A stretch of DNA of 5,487 nt. Origin: Bacteroidales bacterium. Lineage in GTDB: Bacteria; Bacteroidota; Bacteroidia; Bacteroidales; F082. The DNA lies in NCBI GenBank assembly GCA_024762735.1, contig JANTGU010000175.1, positions 1 to 5,487 of the forward strand. The letters are read 5' to 3'. The notes under the pieces are model-generated. The model was not told the DNA's origin, ran no database searches, and was given only the letters and a program-made list of their open reading frames with translations. Shown here piece after piece: positions 1-5,487 of this stretch. How positions within the stretch are numbered: position 1 is the stretch's first letter; the number at the start of each line of letters is the position of its first letter. Made by a program: the position numbers and the translations under genes.

Positions 1-99
1 ATACGGTTGTTAAGTATTGCAAAACTAACTGAAAATTTGAACTGTAAAAGAGGAGAAAAAAAAAGAACCCAGGGTTTAACATTATTTAGGAGAGTACGA

Positions 100-136
100 A
101 TTGGTTGTTTTTTGGTATTTGGGGTTTGGCATATCC
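100..136. repeat. Degenerate direct repeat, copy A
   Basis: Shares ATTGGTTG, then an exact 15-mer TTGGTATTTGGGGTT (112-126), then CATATCC (130-136) with copy B at 713-742. Copy A differs mainly by a short T-rich insertion between the first two blocks. The two copies are about 600 bp apart in the same orientation, near the two ends of the gene-free region. Confidence 0.55.
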
Positions 137-203
137 CTTGTTTTCCGTACTGGAAAACCTTCGGTAGATTTTTTTATGTTCATTTCTTTTATCGAAAAGA
201 AAC

Positions 204-228
204 CCCGCCTGACCACATTCGGGCAGGG
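204..228. repeat. Hairpin with GCCTGA/TCGGGC arms, copy 1
   Basis: CCC-GCCTGA (204-212) can pair with TCGGGC-a-GGG (219-228), giving about nine pairs with one G-T wobble and a single bulged A around a 6-nt loop. No T run follows it, so a terminator role is not supported. The same arms recur at 611-639 with a different loop, which suggests a dispersed repeat family. Confidence 0.45.
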
Positions 229-375
229 AGCCAATCCCGAAAGCTTGCGGTAAGTAATTGGTTAATCTTGTAATGAAACCTTTGCCGAACATTTTTCATC
301 TTTTTTTGAATAAACGACGTAACCACCCAAATCAGGCCGACTATGAGGAGGACTGAACTCCGCCTTGACCAGATT

Positions 376-417
376 CCGTTAAAAAAACATAAGCCCGGAG
401 CCGTTAAAAAACTTATG
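376..417. repeat. Short tandem element with inverted CATAAG/CTTATG ends
   Basis: CCGTTAAAAAAAC (376-388) is repeated as CCGTTAAAAAAC (401-412). The first copy runs into CATAAG (388-393) and the second into its reverse complement CTTATG (412-417), so the unit has a direct repeat overlaid by a small inverted repeat. Confidence 0.45.
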
Positions 418-555
418 CTGTTCGACGACGTTAAGTGCCGAAGTTGAATGAACTTCTAATTTCTATTTGAACTCTATTTGATTTGATTAAACAACAGGAT
501 TAAAAAATAAAACAAGTGCTACTTCGGCAATTAAAAGGAGGAGTTCATAAGTTTT
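408..555. repeat. Nested inverted repeats
   Basis: An outer 10-bp perfect pair, AAAACTTATG (408-417) with CATAAGTTTT (546-555), encloses an inner 9-bp perfect pair, TGCCGAAGT (436-444) with ACTTCGGCA (521-529). The sequence between outer and inner arms does not pair. A local hairpin GAAGTT-gaatg-AACTTC (440-456) competes with the inner pair. It could be a decayed mobile element or a structured RNA; nothing in the sequence decides between them. Confidence 0.4.
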
Positions 556-610
556 AGGTATAGGAATTATGTTTTTAGGAATCTGGGCGCAGCGGAAGTT
601 TTTTTGGTAA

Positions 611-639
611 CCCGCCTGAATGACTCTAGTCGGGCATGG
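611..639. repeat. Hairpin with GCCTGA/TCGGGC arms, copy 2
   Basis: GCCTGA (614-619) pairs with TCGGGC (630-635), and the 10-nt loop holds a competing GACT/AGTC palindrome (622-625, 628-631). On the + strand TTTTT follows at 641-645, so it could act as a weak rightward terminator, but no rightward gene precedes it. It shares its arms and the preceding CCC with the hairpin at 204-228. Confidence 0.4.
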
Positions 640-712
640 CTTTTTCTCAAAAAAAAGTTACAGAAGAAATAAAAAACTAACGCTTGATCCTGAATTTACT
701 GTTGAAATCCGT

Positions 713-742
713 ATTGGTTGGTATTTGGGGTTAGCCATATCC
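713..742. repeat. Degenerate direct repeat, copy B
   Basis: Second copy of the repeat at 100-136. ATTGGTTG (713-720) overlaps the shared 15-mer TTGGTATTTGGGGTT (718-732), and CATATCC follows at 736-742. It lies just beyond the stop codon of the leftward outer membrane protein gene. Confidence 0.55.
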
Positions 743-777
743 GGCCAAAACAGCAACACTTCATAACACCTATACTT

Positions 778-2178
778 CTAAATCGGTGCCACCAGCCCCA
801 CGTAAAGGCCGGTTTCTTTTTGTTTGTTGATGGAATATTCGAGCCGGATAACAATGTCGTAAAAAGTCACAAAATCAACGCCCAGTCCGGTGCTCCATAG
901 CAGTTGGTTGCCCAACGGGTTGGTGTTATAGGTTTGTGCATCGTGGGCATAACCGGCATCAAAAAACAGGTTGGCGTAAAGGGCATAAAACAGTTTCCCG
1001 AACTTTTCGCTCTTTATCCATTTGATCCGGTGTGTTTTCATGGGGATTATTTCATATTTGAAATTTGATTTTAGCAGCCCCAACTCTTGCCCGTTTATTA
1101 CATACAGTTCATATCCTCTCATATCGAAATCCCCCAGCTCGATGCCGGGGTGAATCAGGTAGGGTTGAAACTTATCTTTATTGGTAAACAGGGCTGCCAG
1201 CCGGTAAGCAAAGTAAAAACGTTTGGCAAGCGAAAAATAGTGGTCGAAGTTAAATTCGATGGAAGTAAAGTTCATATCGTTGAACAGCCCAAAACCGATT
1301 TTATCAAACTGGACATCAAAATAGTAGCCCTTTAGCGGGTAAGGTACATAGTCGCGATAATCGAGCTTGTACTTGTAGTAGAGTTCCAAATAGTTGTATT
1401 GATTGTCGCCATAGGTTAATCGGGGATTCATGGTGAGCAACGAGTCGTTAAGCCATAAATAGTTGTAGGTCAAAAGCAGGTTATGAAACGAGTTGTAGCT
1501 GGCACGGTAGGAAAGCCCCAGTTCGGAAAAATAGTTTTTTTTGGCATACTCCTTTTCAAATCCGTGATAAAGCGGTTTGTTGTTGCTGATGTCATAATTG
1601 GTTTGGCGGTTGTAAATAACGCCTCCTGCTATCGAAACTCCAAATTTTTGTTTTTTGTTGACGTAAGGAATTTCCCAACGGGCGATGGCCGCCTTGTCGT
1701 AGCCCCCTTGCAGAATAACATGAAGGGTTTCCAGGCGCCCCCTGAAATTATCAACCCTCAGGTCGATGCCGTAGTTCAGCCGGTTAAAGTCTTTGGTTTC
1801 CCACCATACATTAATGTTCCGGTCGGCAAAATCGAACACGGGAATGGGCCAGATGTACCATCGTTCGATAAAGTTAATCTGAACATTTTTTTGTTGAGCC
1901 GAATCGGAAACCGAAAAAGTGACAAAATTAAAAAGCGAGCGGTTCATTAAATTGTCGTGACTCTTTTTAACTTTTTTCTGAAAATCGCTTTGGGTAAGGG
2001 TATCGCCCTCGGCAAACTCCAGCTCGCGCGTGATGATGTTGTCGCGGGTAATTTTGTTTCCGGAATAGGATATCTTACCCACAACAATTAACGAGTCGGA
2101 ATGGATATCAGGATTAGCCTGACCAAAAGTAACCCATGAAAGAAGTAGTAAAAAAACAGTTATCCCCCTGGCGATCAT
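778..2178 (-). CDS. Omp85/BamA-type outer membrane protein with one POTRA domain
   Basis: Predicted outer membrane beta-barrel of the Omp85 superfamily, 466 residues. Residues 1-20 form a signal peptide (hydrophobic FLLLLSWVTF, cleavage likely near Gly19-Gln-Ala). Residues about 31-106 look like a single POTRA domain (VGKISYSGNK opening, helix, then a strand ending near IERW). The remainder is rich in alternating aromatic residues, as in a barrel. Two Omp85 marks are visible: DFDMRGY (350-356), matching the conserved RGF/RGY of loop L6, and LFFDAGY (404-410), a typical late strand. The family inserts or secretes proteins or lipids at the outer membrane, but this is too short for canonical BamA, which has five POTRAs. 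The protein ends in LVAPI rather than an aromatic residue. Its ATG overlaps the stop of the upstream CBS gene as ATGA, indicating translational coupling. The exact substrate is unknown. Confidence 0.82.
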   Translation of the reverse strand: MIARGITVFLLLLSWVTFGQANPDIHSDSLIVVGKISYSGNKITRDNIITRELEFAEGDTLTQSDFQKKVKKSHDNLMNRSLFNFVTFSVSDSAQQKNVQINFIERWYIWPIPVFDFADRNINVWWETKDFNRLNYGIDLRVDNFRGRLETLHVILQGGYDKAAIARWEIPYVNKKQKFGVSIAGGVIYNRQTNYDISNNKPLYHGFEKEYAKKNYFSELGLSYRASYNSFHNLLLTYNYLWLNDSLLTMNPRLTYGDNQYNYLELYYKYKLDYRDYVPYPLKGYYFDVQFDKIGFGLFNDMNFTSIEFNFDHYFSLAKRFYFAYRLAALFTNKDKFQPYLIHPGIELGDFDMRGYELYVINGQELGLLKSNFKYEIIPMKTHRIKWIKSEKFGKLFYALYANLFFDAGYAHDAQTYNTNPLGNQLLWSTGLGVDFVTFYDIVIRLEYSINKQKETGLYVGLVAPI

Positions 2179-2837
2179 ATATTGAGGTATTTCATCAACG
2201 AATCGTAGTTTTCCCGCAGATCATCTTCATCGTATGCGTCAGCCACAACCGCTTTTACCAAATAGTTATAGCGTTCAAAAGTTTGCACGACTCGTTGAAT
2301 TTCGGACGTGTTAAGCTTGAGTACCACCTCCACGCGTGTTGATTCGGGCTGGTTAATTACCACGCTGTTAAGAATTTTAACATCGTTCGACTCCACGATG
2401 TTGGCAATCTCCGTCAGGCTGTAGTCGTTTATACTCATCTCAAGAAAAATTAATCCGCCCGGATTATCCAGCGAGAGTGCCTCGGCGGTTTTTGCCAAAA
2501 GCTTTTGCAGGGTGATGGAACCCGTGTAACGCTGCTTTTCGTCTAAAACCGGTATCAGGGTAAGATCAAGTGCATTTACCTGTTTCAGCACATCAAAAAT
2601 AGTTTGATAGGTATAAACATAAGGGTTTTTTAGCGACAGCGTGTGGTTACCTAACGGGGCATCAAAATCGTTAAGGGCGTAAATATCCATTTCCGATATC
2701 AAGCCCAAAAACTCCTCGTTGTTAACAATGGGAAGGTGCGACAGCTTATAATCTTCCATCCAGCTCAGGGCTGTTTTCCCCGTGTCGGAGGTTTTAAGAG
2801 GCAGGATGCCGTCGGATATTAAATTTTGTGCTGTCAC
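2175..2837 (-). CDS. CBS-CBS-ACT domain protein (AcuB-like)
   Basis: Cytoplasmic protein of 220 residues from the preferred GTG start. Residues about 5-57 form a first CBS domain (LISDGILPLKTSDTG, then LSHLPIVNNEEFLGLISEMD). Residues about 66-120 form a second (IFDVLKQ, LTLIPVLDE, YTGSITLQKLL). From about 129 there is an ACT-like fold (LIFLEMSINDYSLTEIANIV, later TRVEVVLKL). Tandem CBS domains usually bind adenine nucleotides and ACT domains small ligands, so a sensing role is inferred; no catalytic domain is attached. The frame also opens at a TTG (2888), 5 nt after the rsgA stop, adding 17 residues (with CYFC) that do not look like a CBS N-terminus. I prefer GTG at 2837 because V-T-A-Q-N-L-I-S-D resembles the usual start of these proteins and a -7 box lies just upstream. 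It is translationally coupled to the outer membrane protein gene. Confidence 0.8.
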   Translation of the reverse strand: MTAQNLISDGILPLKTSDTGKTALSWMEDYKLSHLPIVNNEEFLGLISEMDIYALNDFDAPLGNHTLSLKNPYVYTYQTIFDVLKQVNALDLTLIPVLDEKQRYTGSITLQKLLAKTAEALSLDNPGGLIFLEMSINDYSLTEIANIVESNDVKILNSVVINQPESTRVEVVLKLNTSEIQRVVQTFERYNYLVKAVVADAYDEDDLRENYDSLMKYLNI

Positions 2838-2853
2838 AGTAAACAATTTTAAA

Positions 2854-2861
2854 CAAAAGTA
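2854..2861 (-). promoter_or_regulatory. Possible Bacteroidota -7 box before the CBS-ACT gene
   Basis: Read on the minus strand this is TACTTTTG, a full match to the TAnnTTTG consensus. It ends 16 nt before the GTG at 2837, which would leave a very short leader. The nearest TTG that could serve as the -33 element is about 24 nt upstream, longer than the usual 19-21 nt, so the promoter may be weak or accidental. If real, it allows the CBS and outer membrane protein genes to be expressed apart from rsgA. Confidence 0.35.
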
Positions 2862-2893
2862 ACAATTAATAACGTACGGCCACGCCAATATGG

Positions 2894-3850
2894 TTATTTT
2901 GGCAACTCTGTCTCCCTGATATCTTCGAGCATTTTGAGGTAATTAACGTACCGGAATCGTGCTATTTCGCCCTTTTTAACCGCTTCGATAACGGCACACC
3001 CGGGCTCATTAACATGAACGCAGTTGTTGAAACGGCATCGCGACATCCGTTGGCGGATTTCAGGAATCCGTTGTCCCAGCTCATGGCTATCGAAACCCAC
3101 CAGCCCAAATTCTTTGATGCCGGGCGTGTCGATGATGTAGCCGTTAAACGATAGCGGGAACATTTCGGCAAAGGTGGTGGTGTGCTTTCCCTTTTCGTGC
3201 ATGATCGACAGTTCGCCCTCTTTTAGGTTCAAGGCAGGGTCAATTTTATTTATCAGTGCCGACTTCCCTACTCCCGAATGTCCTGACAGCAGACTGGTTT
3301 TGCCGTCGAGTAATTTTTTTAAATCCGCAACATGGTAGTTTTCTTTGGCGGAAGTAACCATGCAGGTGTATCCGGCTTCGGTATATATTTTAATGTAGTC
3401 GTCAAGCCGTTCTTTTAACTCGTCATCGTACAAATCGTATTTGTTAAAAACGATGACGGTGGGGATGTGGTACGCTTCGGTAGTGACCAAAAAACGATCG
3501 ATAAACCCGGTGGAGGTACGGGGTTTAACCAACGAGGTGATGAGGATGGCCTGGTCGAGGTTGGAGGCAATAATGTGTGCAGCTTTGGATAGTTTGGTAG
3601 CCTTGCGGATAACATAATTATCGCGATCGAATATTTTGCTGATCACGCCGGTATTATCTTCATCACCAGGAACAAATTCCACTTTATCGCCCACGGCAAT
3701 AGGGTTGGTGGTACGAATGCCTTTTATACGAAAACGCCCTTTTAGTTTGCATTGATACTGCTTGTTTTCTTCAGTAAGCACCGTGTACCAGCTTCCGGTT
3801 GAACGTGTTACCCGTCCTGTCAGTATGACTCCCCCCTCGCGCTTACTCAT
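2894..3850 (-). CDS. rsgA: Ribosome small subunit-dependent GTPase A
   Basis: RsgA (YjeQ/YloQ) is a circularly permuted GTPase that checks late maturation of the 30S subunit and releases assembly factors on GTP hydrolysis. The 318-residue length is normal. Domains in order: an N-terminal OB fold (about 8-75, with AVGDKVEFVPGDEDNTGVI), the permuted GTPase with G4 NKYD (136-139), G5 TSAK (166-169), G1 GHSGVGKS (190-197), a switch-region KHTTT (222-226) and G3 DTPG (241-244), then a zinc-binding segment with Cys272, Cys277, His279 and Cys285 followed by a helical tail. All expected motifs are intact, so it should be active. It starts 3 nt after the cupin stop codon, so the two are almost certainly cotranscribed. 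No Shine-Dalgarno site is evident. Confidence 0.96.
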   Translation of the reverse strand: MSKREGGVILTGRVTRSTGSWYTVLTEENKQYQCKLKGRFRIKGIRTTNPIAVGDKVEFVPGDEDNTGVISKIFDRDNYVIRKATKLSKAAHIIASNLDQAILITSLVKPRTSTGFIDRFLVTTEAYHIPTVIVFNKYDLYDDELKERLDDYIKIYTEAGYTCMVTSAKENYHVADLKKLLDGKTSLLSGHSGVGKSALINKIDPALNLKEGELSIMHEKGKHTTTFAEMFPLSFNGYIIDTPGIKEFGLVGFDSHELGQRIPEIRQRMSRCRFNNCVHVNEPGCAVIEAVKKGEIARFRYVNYLKMLEDIRETELPK

Positions 3851-3853
3851 AAG

Positions 3854-4123
3854 CTAATAGAAATTGTAATGTTTTTTCACAGGCTTTTTAATATCCCAAA
3901 CACATGTTAGCCCATCTTTAAAAATCACATAATCGCCGGGCTTAACAGTAAAAGTTCCTTCATCGGTTTCAACATTAAACTCCCCGTCAAGGATGTAGCA
4001 ATGCTCCTCGCCCGAATAGGTCCAATCAAACCGCGAGACCTCCTTGGTCCATACCGGCCACGTAAAAACTCCTTTGTTGTTAAGCTCCTCTTTTGACAGC
4101 TGTTGGATGATTACTTTGCTCAT
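3854..4123 (-). CDS. Small cupin-domain protein (Cupin_3/DUF861-like)
   Basis: Single-domain cupin of 89 residues, the usual size for the stand-alone Cupin_3 (DUF861, ureidoglycine-aminohydrolase-like) type. The conserved core is clear: W22 and W25, the strand pair around SGEEHCYILDGEF (37-49) with Glu39, Glu40 and His41 as candidate metal ligands, KPGDYVIFKDGL (61-72), then W76 and a closing KKHYNFY tail. The small barrel probably binds a metal or a small ligand; the substrate cannot be read from the sequence and no enzyme activity should be assumed. It is the first gene of the leftward block and abuts rsgA by 3 nt. The 86-bp spacer upstream is AT-rich; TTGTTTG on the minus strand (4157-4163) could be a -33 element, but no good -7 box stands at the right distance. 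Confidence 0.85.
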   Translation of the reverse strand: MSKVIIQQLSKEELNNKGVFTWPVWTKEVSRFDWTYSGEEHCYILDGEFNVETDEGTFTVKPGDYVIFKDGLTCVWDIKKPVKKHYNFY

Positions 4124-4167
4124 GATAAAATAATTTTTAAATAATGGTTAAAATTACAAACAATTCT

Positions 4168-4175
4168 TATATTTG
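4168..4175 (+). promoter_or_regulatory. Bacteroidota -7 promoter box for the PrsW-like gene
   Basis: TATATTTG matches the TAnnTTTG consensus exactly and lies 34 nt upstream of the ATG at 4210, a normal leader length. The expected -33 TTG position (about 4145-4149) reads TGGTT, only a partial match. The box sits in the divergent spacer shared with the cupin gene. Confidence 0.5.
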
Positions 4176-4209
4176 AAACCTTAAAAATGAAAACCAACAA
4201 TTTATTATC

Positions 4210-4872
4210 ATGACTGCTTATTTACCTTTGCTATTTTCCCCTTTATTAATCGTGTTATTAATGGCCTATTTGAAATTCAAATTTTCCATTGAGGACTGGA
4301 AAAATATTTATACGGCGCTTATTTTAGGGGCAGTTGCCGTGATTGTTTTAGTTGCCTCCGATTATGCTTTTGAATACCGGTGGCATGGAGTATTAAGAAA
4401 TATGCGCCGCACGGCCGCCTACGTTTTCGTGGGGATAGCTTTTGCTTCGGAACTGGGTAAGTTTTTGGTTTTGCGCTATGCCTTTTTAAAAAAGGAGCTT
4501 ATCAACGATCCGCTGGATGGAATAATTTACGGTTTTTTGGTTGGACTGGGGTTTTCAACAATAGCTGCCATCCTTTTCTTTTTTGGAATAATTGGTACCG
4601 ATAAGGTGCGCAGCCCGGAACTGTTCCTCTGGATTTATCCCCTTGGAACATTGGCTTTTGCGGTGGTGTTAGGCTATTTTTTGGGGATGGGCTATACCCG
4701 GAAAAACAGTTTTATCGATGATTCAACCGGGCTGCTACTGGCCACCTTTTTTCACGCGGTATTTTATTTCTGTTTTATCACCTCCGATCTCCGCTTGCTG
4801 GCCATTACCCTGGTGGGTTTTGCCGTTATCGGAGGGGCATTGCTGGTTAGAGCCATTAATTTAAAACCCTAG
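4210..4872 (+). CDS. PrsW-like integral membrane protein with altered catalytic motifs
   Basis: Multi-pass inner membrane protein of 220 residues with roughly seven hydrophobic segments (about 4-20, 33-51, 70-90, 104-128, 138-160, 175-190, 194-214). It resembles the PrsW (M82) family of intramembrane metalloproteases, which cleave membrane proteins such as anti-sigma factors. The match is by layout: SELGKFLVLR (80-89) falls where PrsW has EExxK, DPLDGIIYGFLVGLGF (100-115) is very like the family's conserved loop and helix, and His182 sits in a late helix. However, the first Glu of motif 1 is Ser80, the Glu expected in FxxxE after Phe115 is Ala119, and HxxxD reads His182 to Tyr186. Metal-dependent proteolysis therefore looks unlikely; a pseudoenzyme or a non-protease relative is inferred. 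The start is the only ATG near the promoter. The lipoprotein gene follows 72 nt downstream on the same strand. Confidence 0.65.
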   Translation: MTAYLPLLFSPLLIVLLMAYLKFKFSIEDWKNIYTALILGAVAVIVLVASDYAFEYRWHGVLRNMRRTAAYVFVGIAFASELGKFLVLRYAFLKKELINDPLDGIIYGFLVGLGFSTIAAILFFFGIIGTDKVRSPELFLWIYPLGTLAFAVVLGYFLGMGYTRKNSFIDDSTGLLLATFFHAVFYFCFITSDLRLLAITLVGFAVIGGALLVRAINLKP

Positions 4873-4882
4873 AAAAACACGG

Positions 4883-4912
4883 CATTCCTAAAAATTAGAA
4901 TGTTTGATTTTT
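4883..4912 (+). terminator. Possible weak intrinsic terminator
   Basis: CATTCcTAA (4883-4891) pairs with TTAGAATG (4895-4902), eight pairs with one bulged C and a 3-nt loop, and is followed by a T-rich stretch ending at 4912. It starts 10 nt after the stop of the PrsW-like gene. The stem is AT-rich, so termination is probably partial at best. Confidence 0.35.
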
Positions 4913-4944
4913 GAAGACAATTACACCTCTTGTTACAAAATGCC

Positions 4945-5487
4945 ATGTCCATGAAAAAAGGGCCTTTCTCGGTTGTTTTTATTGTATCAGTAGTTTTTCT
5001 GCTGGGATGGAGCAGCTGCCAAAATTTTCAGCCGGCCAATCATAATGAGGTAAACAATTGGCAACTGCTGGTAGCAGGTAACAAGGTTACTTATCCAGAA
5101 ATAGCAGATCAGATTGTGGAAAAATCGACGATTTACCAAGAGGGATATGTTGTAATAGTTGACCTTAATAGCTCGGGCAATACTAAACAGAATAACAAAA
5201 TTAAACGGTTATTTTACGGGCATAACATTAATGCGGTACACATCCTGAAAATTAACCCTGCCACTCGTGTAAAACCTTCCAGTCTGCTAGCTATTGAAAA
5301 TGCCACTGTCTTGGTACTGATGCCCATCAACCGAAAAACAGCCACAACCCTGTTAAAAAATAGTGAATTGGTTAAGACCTTACATTCAGCCTTTCAAAAA
5401 GGGGCTTTTATAGCTACAAAAGGCAATGAGTGCTCGAAGCTGACAGGTGCAATTTATTATAAGCAACGCAAAGATGCTGTTAAAGGC
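4945..5487 (+). CDS. Lipoprotein with cyanophycinase-like (S51) fold, 3' end missing
   Basis: The frame is open from the ATG at 4945 to the window edge (181 codons, no stop), so the gene is partial. A second in-frame ATG at 4951 is an equally good start. Residues 1-24 form a lipoprotein signal (KK, hydrophobic core, then GWSS-Cys25). From about 67 the pattern resembles the peptidase S51/cyanophycinase core: VVIVDLNSSG (69-78), a helix, a strand, ENATVLVLMP (118-127) and LLKNSELVKTL, then GAFIATKG (153-160). Where S51 enzymes have GG(D/N)Q the sequence reads PINR (127-130), and where they have the nucleophile motif GxSAGA it reads TKGNEC (158-163), with Gly160 at the serine position. The fold assignment is from memory of the family pattern and is tentative. 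If correct, this is a catalytically dead envelope homologue. No clear ribosome binding site or promoter is visible upstream. Confidence 0.6.
   Translation, partial: MSMKKGPFSVVFIVSVVFLLGWSSCQNFQPANHNEVNNWQLLVAGNKVTYPEIADQIVEKSTIYQEGYVVIVDLNSSGNTKQNNKIKRLFYGHNINAVHILKINPATRVKPSSLLAIENATVLVLMPINRKTATTLLKNSELVKTLHSAFQKGAFIATKGNECSKLTGAIYYKQRKDAVKG

Larger units (their letters stand above)
1..777. other. Gene-free repeat-bearing intergenic region
   Basis: I see no convincing gene here. Reading frames of up to 88 codons exist, but they start at TTG or cross repeats, and their products are low-complexity and aromatic-rich with no family resemblance. What the region does hold is an imperfect direct repeat pair near both ends, two hairpins sharing GCCTGA/TCGGGC arms, a short tandem element with CATAAG/CTTATG arms, and a larger set of nested inverted repeats. 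The stretch around 340-440 is more GC-rich than its surroundings and carries a 34-codon frame that could be a gene remnant. The composition suggests a decayed or dispersed intergenic repeat rather than a promoter region, because the nearest gene on the right ends, rather than starts, at its border. Confidence 0.6.

Noticed and set aside
7..273. 88-codon frame on the + strand
   Set aside because: It begins at TTG, its product is aromatic-rich with no family resemblance, and it runs through the direct repeat and hairpin; the overlapping minus-strand frame at 86-292 is equally unsupported.
534..607. Shine-Dalgarno-like AAGGAGGAG before a short frame
   Set aside because: The next downstream ATG (569) gives only 13 codons before a stop, and strong Shine-Dalgarno sites are not used by the other genes here.
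611..645. Hairpin plus T run as terminator of the leftward operon
   Set aside because: The T run follows the hairpin on the + strand only, so it has the wrong orientation for the leftward genes and there is no rightward gene before it.
718..900. 60-codon + strand frame starting in repeat copy B
   Set aside because: It starts at a TTG inside the repeat and most of it is antisense to the 3' end of the outer membrane protein gene.
1087..1950. Frames of 82 and 155 codons antisense to the outer membrane protein gene
   Set aside because: They lie wholly inside a well-supported coding region on the other strand and show no domain pattern.
2136..2342. 68-codon + strand frame across the CBS/Omp85 junction
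   Set aside because: It is antisense to two real genes that overlap by ATGA, and has no recognisable features.
2962..3615. Two minus-strand frames (2962-3171, 3415-3615) inside rsgA
   Set aside because: They are alternate-frame readings of rsgA, whose own frame carries every GTPase and zinc-binding motif.

Overview
The window looks like chromosomal DNA from a member of the Bacteroidota, plausibly a marine or anaerobic Marinilabiliales/Prolixibacteraceae-type lineage (the phylum is well supported, the lower rank is a guess). The reasons are AT-rich spacers, almost no Shine-Dalgarno sites before the genes, -7 promoter boxes fitting TAnnTTTG, and protein families (a CBS-CBS-ACT protein, a one-POTRA Omp85 barrel, a small W-rich cupin) whose sequences read like Bacteroidota homologues.

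Layout. Positions 1-777 hold no convincing gene. They contain a degenerate direct repeat (100-136 and 713-742), two related hairpins (204-228 and 611-639), a short tandem element (376-412), nested inverted repeats (408-555) and a 34-codon reading frame that may be a remnant (343-447). Positions 778-4123 are a compact leftward block transcribed in the order cupin, rsgA, CBS-ACT protein, Omp85-type outer membrane protein. Cupin and rsgA are 3 nt apart, and the CBS gene and Omp85 gene share an ATGA overlap. RsgA is a ribosome-assembly GTPase. The CBS-ACT protein is probably a nucleotide- or ligand-sensing cytoplasmic protein, and the last gene encodes an envelope barrel. The functional link between the four is not obvious.

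An 86-bp divergent spacer with a good -7 box leads into two rightward genes. The first is an integral membrane protein resembling the PrsW intramembrane protease family, but with the key acidic residues replaced. The second runs off the right edge and is a lipoprotein whose visible part resembles the cyanophycinase-like S51 peptidase fold, also with the hallmark motifs replaced. The most interesting observation is therefore a pair of adjacent, same-strand envelope proteins that both look like hydrolases without their catalytic residues. No CRISPR array, tRNA, rRNA or intact insertion sequence was seen.
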